A stretch of DNA of 64,000 nucleotides from Chaetoderma sp. LZ-2023a. Its lineage: Eukaryota; Mollusca; Caudofoveata; Chaetodermatida; Chaetodermatidae. Positions within the stretch are counted from its first letter, which is position 1, and every line of letters starts with the position of its first letter. The notes under the pieces were generated by a model, which was not told the DNA's origin, did no database searches, and saw only the letters and a list, made by a program, of their open reading frames with translations. The position numbers and the translations under genes were made by a program. This document shows, piece after piece, positions 63,339 to 64,000 of the stretch. The stretch spans positions 52,917,380 through 52,981,379 of the forward strand of contig CM067370.1 of the NCBI GenBank assembly GCA_034401795.1, written 5' to 3'.

Positions 63339-64000
63339 TTCTGATGGCTCTTGTTTGTTCTGTAAACACAGTAGATGGTCATTTGATATGAGAAATTGTC
63401 TGGATAAGATTTGTTGATTAAATGGTTAAGTTTTACTTAACTTGTTCATCCCCGAAATCCTATTGTCACAATTTTAAGGCAATGATACAAACTATTGCTG
63501 GCTTTGCAATATACCGGTACAATATTGAAGACTTGTACCGTAGTTATGGCGCTACTCATAATGAAATGAACTAATACTGAAATATCAACTTTGTGCAATA
63601 ATGCTTGAAAGATTTGAACTGCGACAAAGTTAGACTGGTATTTTACACTGACCCCCGCAAAGTTAAATATGTTATGGAATGTGTTTTCTGAATCGGCTAT
63701 AGAGAAATTATAATTCACATTGCTTCAAAACATGTATATTTCATACTTTTAGACACTAGAATTACAAAATTAAGAAAATAGTCTACTGTATGTCATAGTG
63801 AATAGTTGTCCTTGTTACAAGCATTCATTTCCAAATCAAATTCATTCTCATCTGTTCTTCAATCGAGCGTGAAATGAAGAACAACCACTGGCTGAACGAG
63901 ATTCCCTATTGTTAAACATAGTAAATGTGATTATCCTGATATAAGCAATATTTCAGGGGACAGTAGTATTTTTATTCACTAAAACATTCAGCAATATTAA
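63339..64000. other. Intron, no further GPHR exon
   Basis: I looked for the next conserved block of the family (an FFY-type start after LTLTR) and did not find it before the window ends. Confidence 0.5.

Overview
This is animal genomic DNA, most likely from a marine invertebrate and plausibly a mollusc-like lophotrochozoan. The only host gene I recognise is a multi-exon, intron-rich gene for the Golgi pH regulator (GPHR/GPR89 family). Nearly everything else is transposable elements and their fossils, tandem repeats and microsatellites. The taxon is an inference from the metazoan-type gene structure and from repeats that resemble those common in bivalves. No bacterial genes, CRISPR arrays or tRNA genes were found.

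Layout. Bases 1-4713 hold a DIRS-type tyrosine-recombinase retrotransposon (copy A: ORF1, RT-RNase H, recombinase, 3' inverted repeats), open at the left window edge. Bases 6962-10382 are TA microsatellite blocks carrying two Tc1-like transposons, one with an intact 341-aa DD34E transposase and one broken. Bases 10808-14726 are a second, heavily mutated DIRS element (copy B) with perfect 41-bp inverted ends. Bases 14959-22000 hold non-autonomous elements: two about 1.65-kb families with tandem cores and Helentron-like ends, and a hAT-type MITE with a perfect 8-bp target duplication. Bases 22626-24606 are a 24/25-bp satellite, and 25290-28557 a near-identical 1064-bp triplication. Bases 28558-35509 contain dispersed repeats and no gene I can identify.

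From 35510 to 63200, ten plus-strand exons encode about 333 contiguous codons of GPHR with consistent GT-AG junctions and phases. The first exon (about 40-45 residues) and the C-terminal exons (about 80 residues) were not found. The introns hold a DIRS fossil (copy C), a mariner fossil, a nested hAT element, a LINE on the minus strand, two families of near-perfect palindromic foldbacks, and several minisatellites.

How it works together. The host gene would make a multi-pass Golgi membrane protein needed for Golgi acidification. The mobile elements do not cooperate with it. They show layered insertion: palindrome inside hAT inside intron, LINE inside a tandem-core element inside intron, a small element inside a DIRS fossil. 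The only elements that look possibly competent from sequence are the Tc1-like transposase at 7539-8564 and perhaps the recombinase of DIRS copy A.
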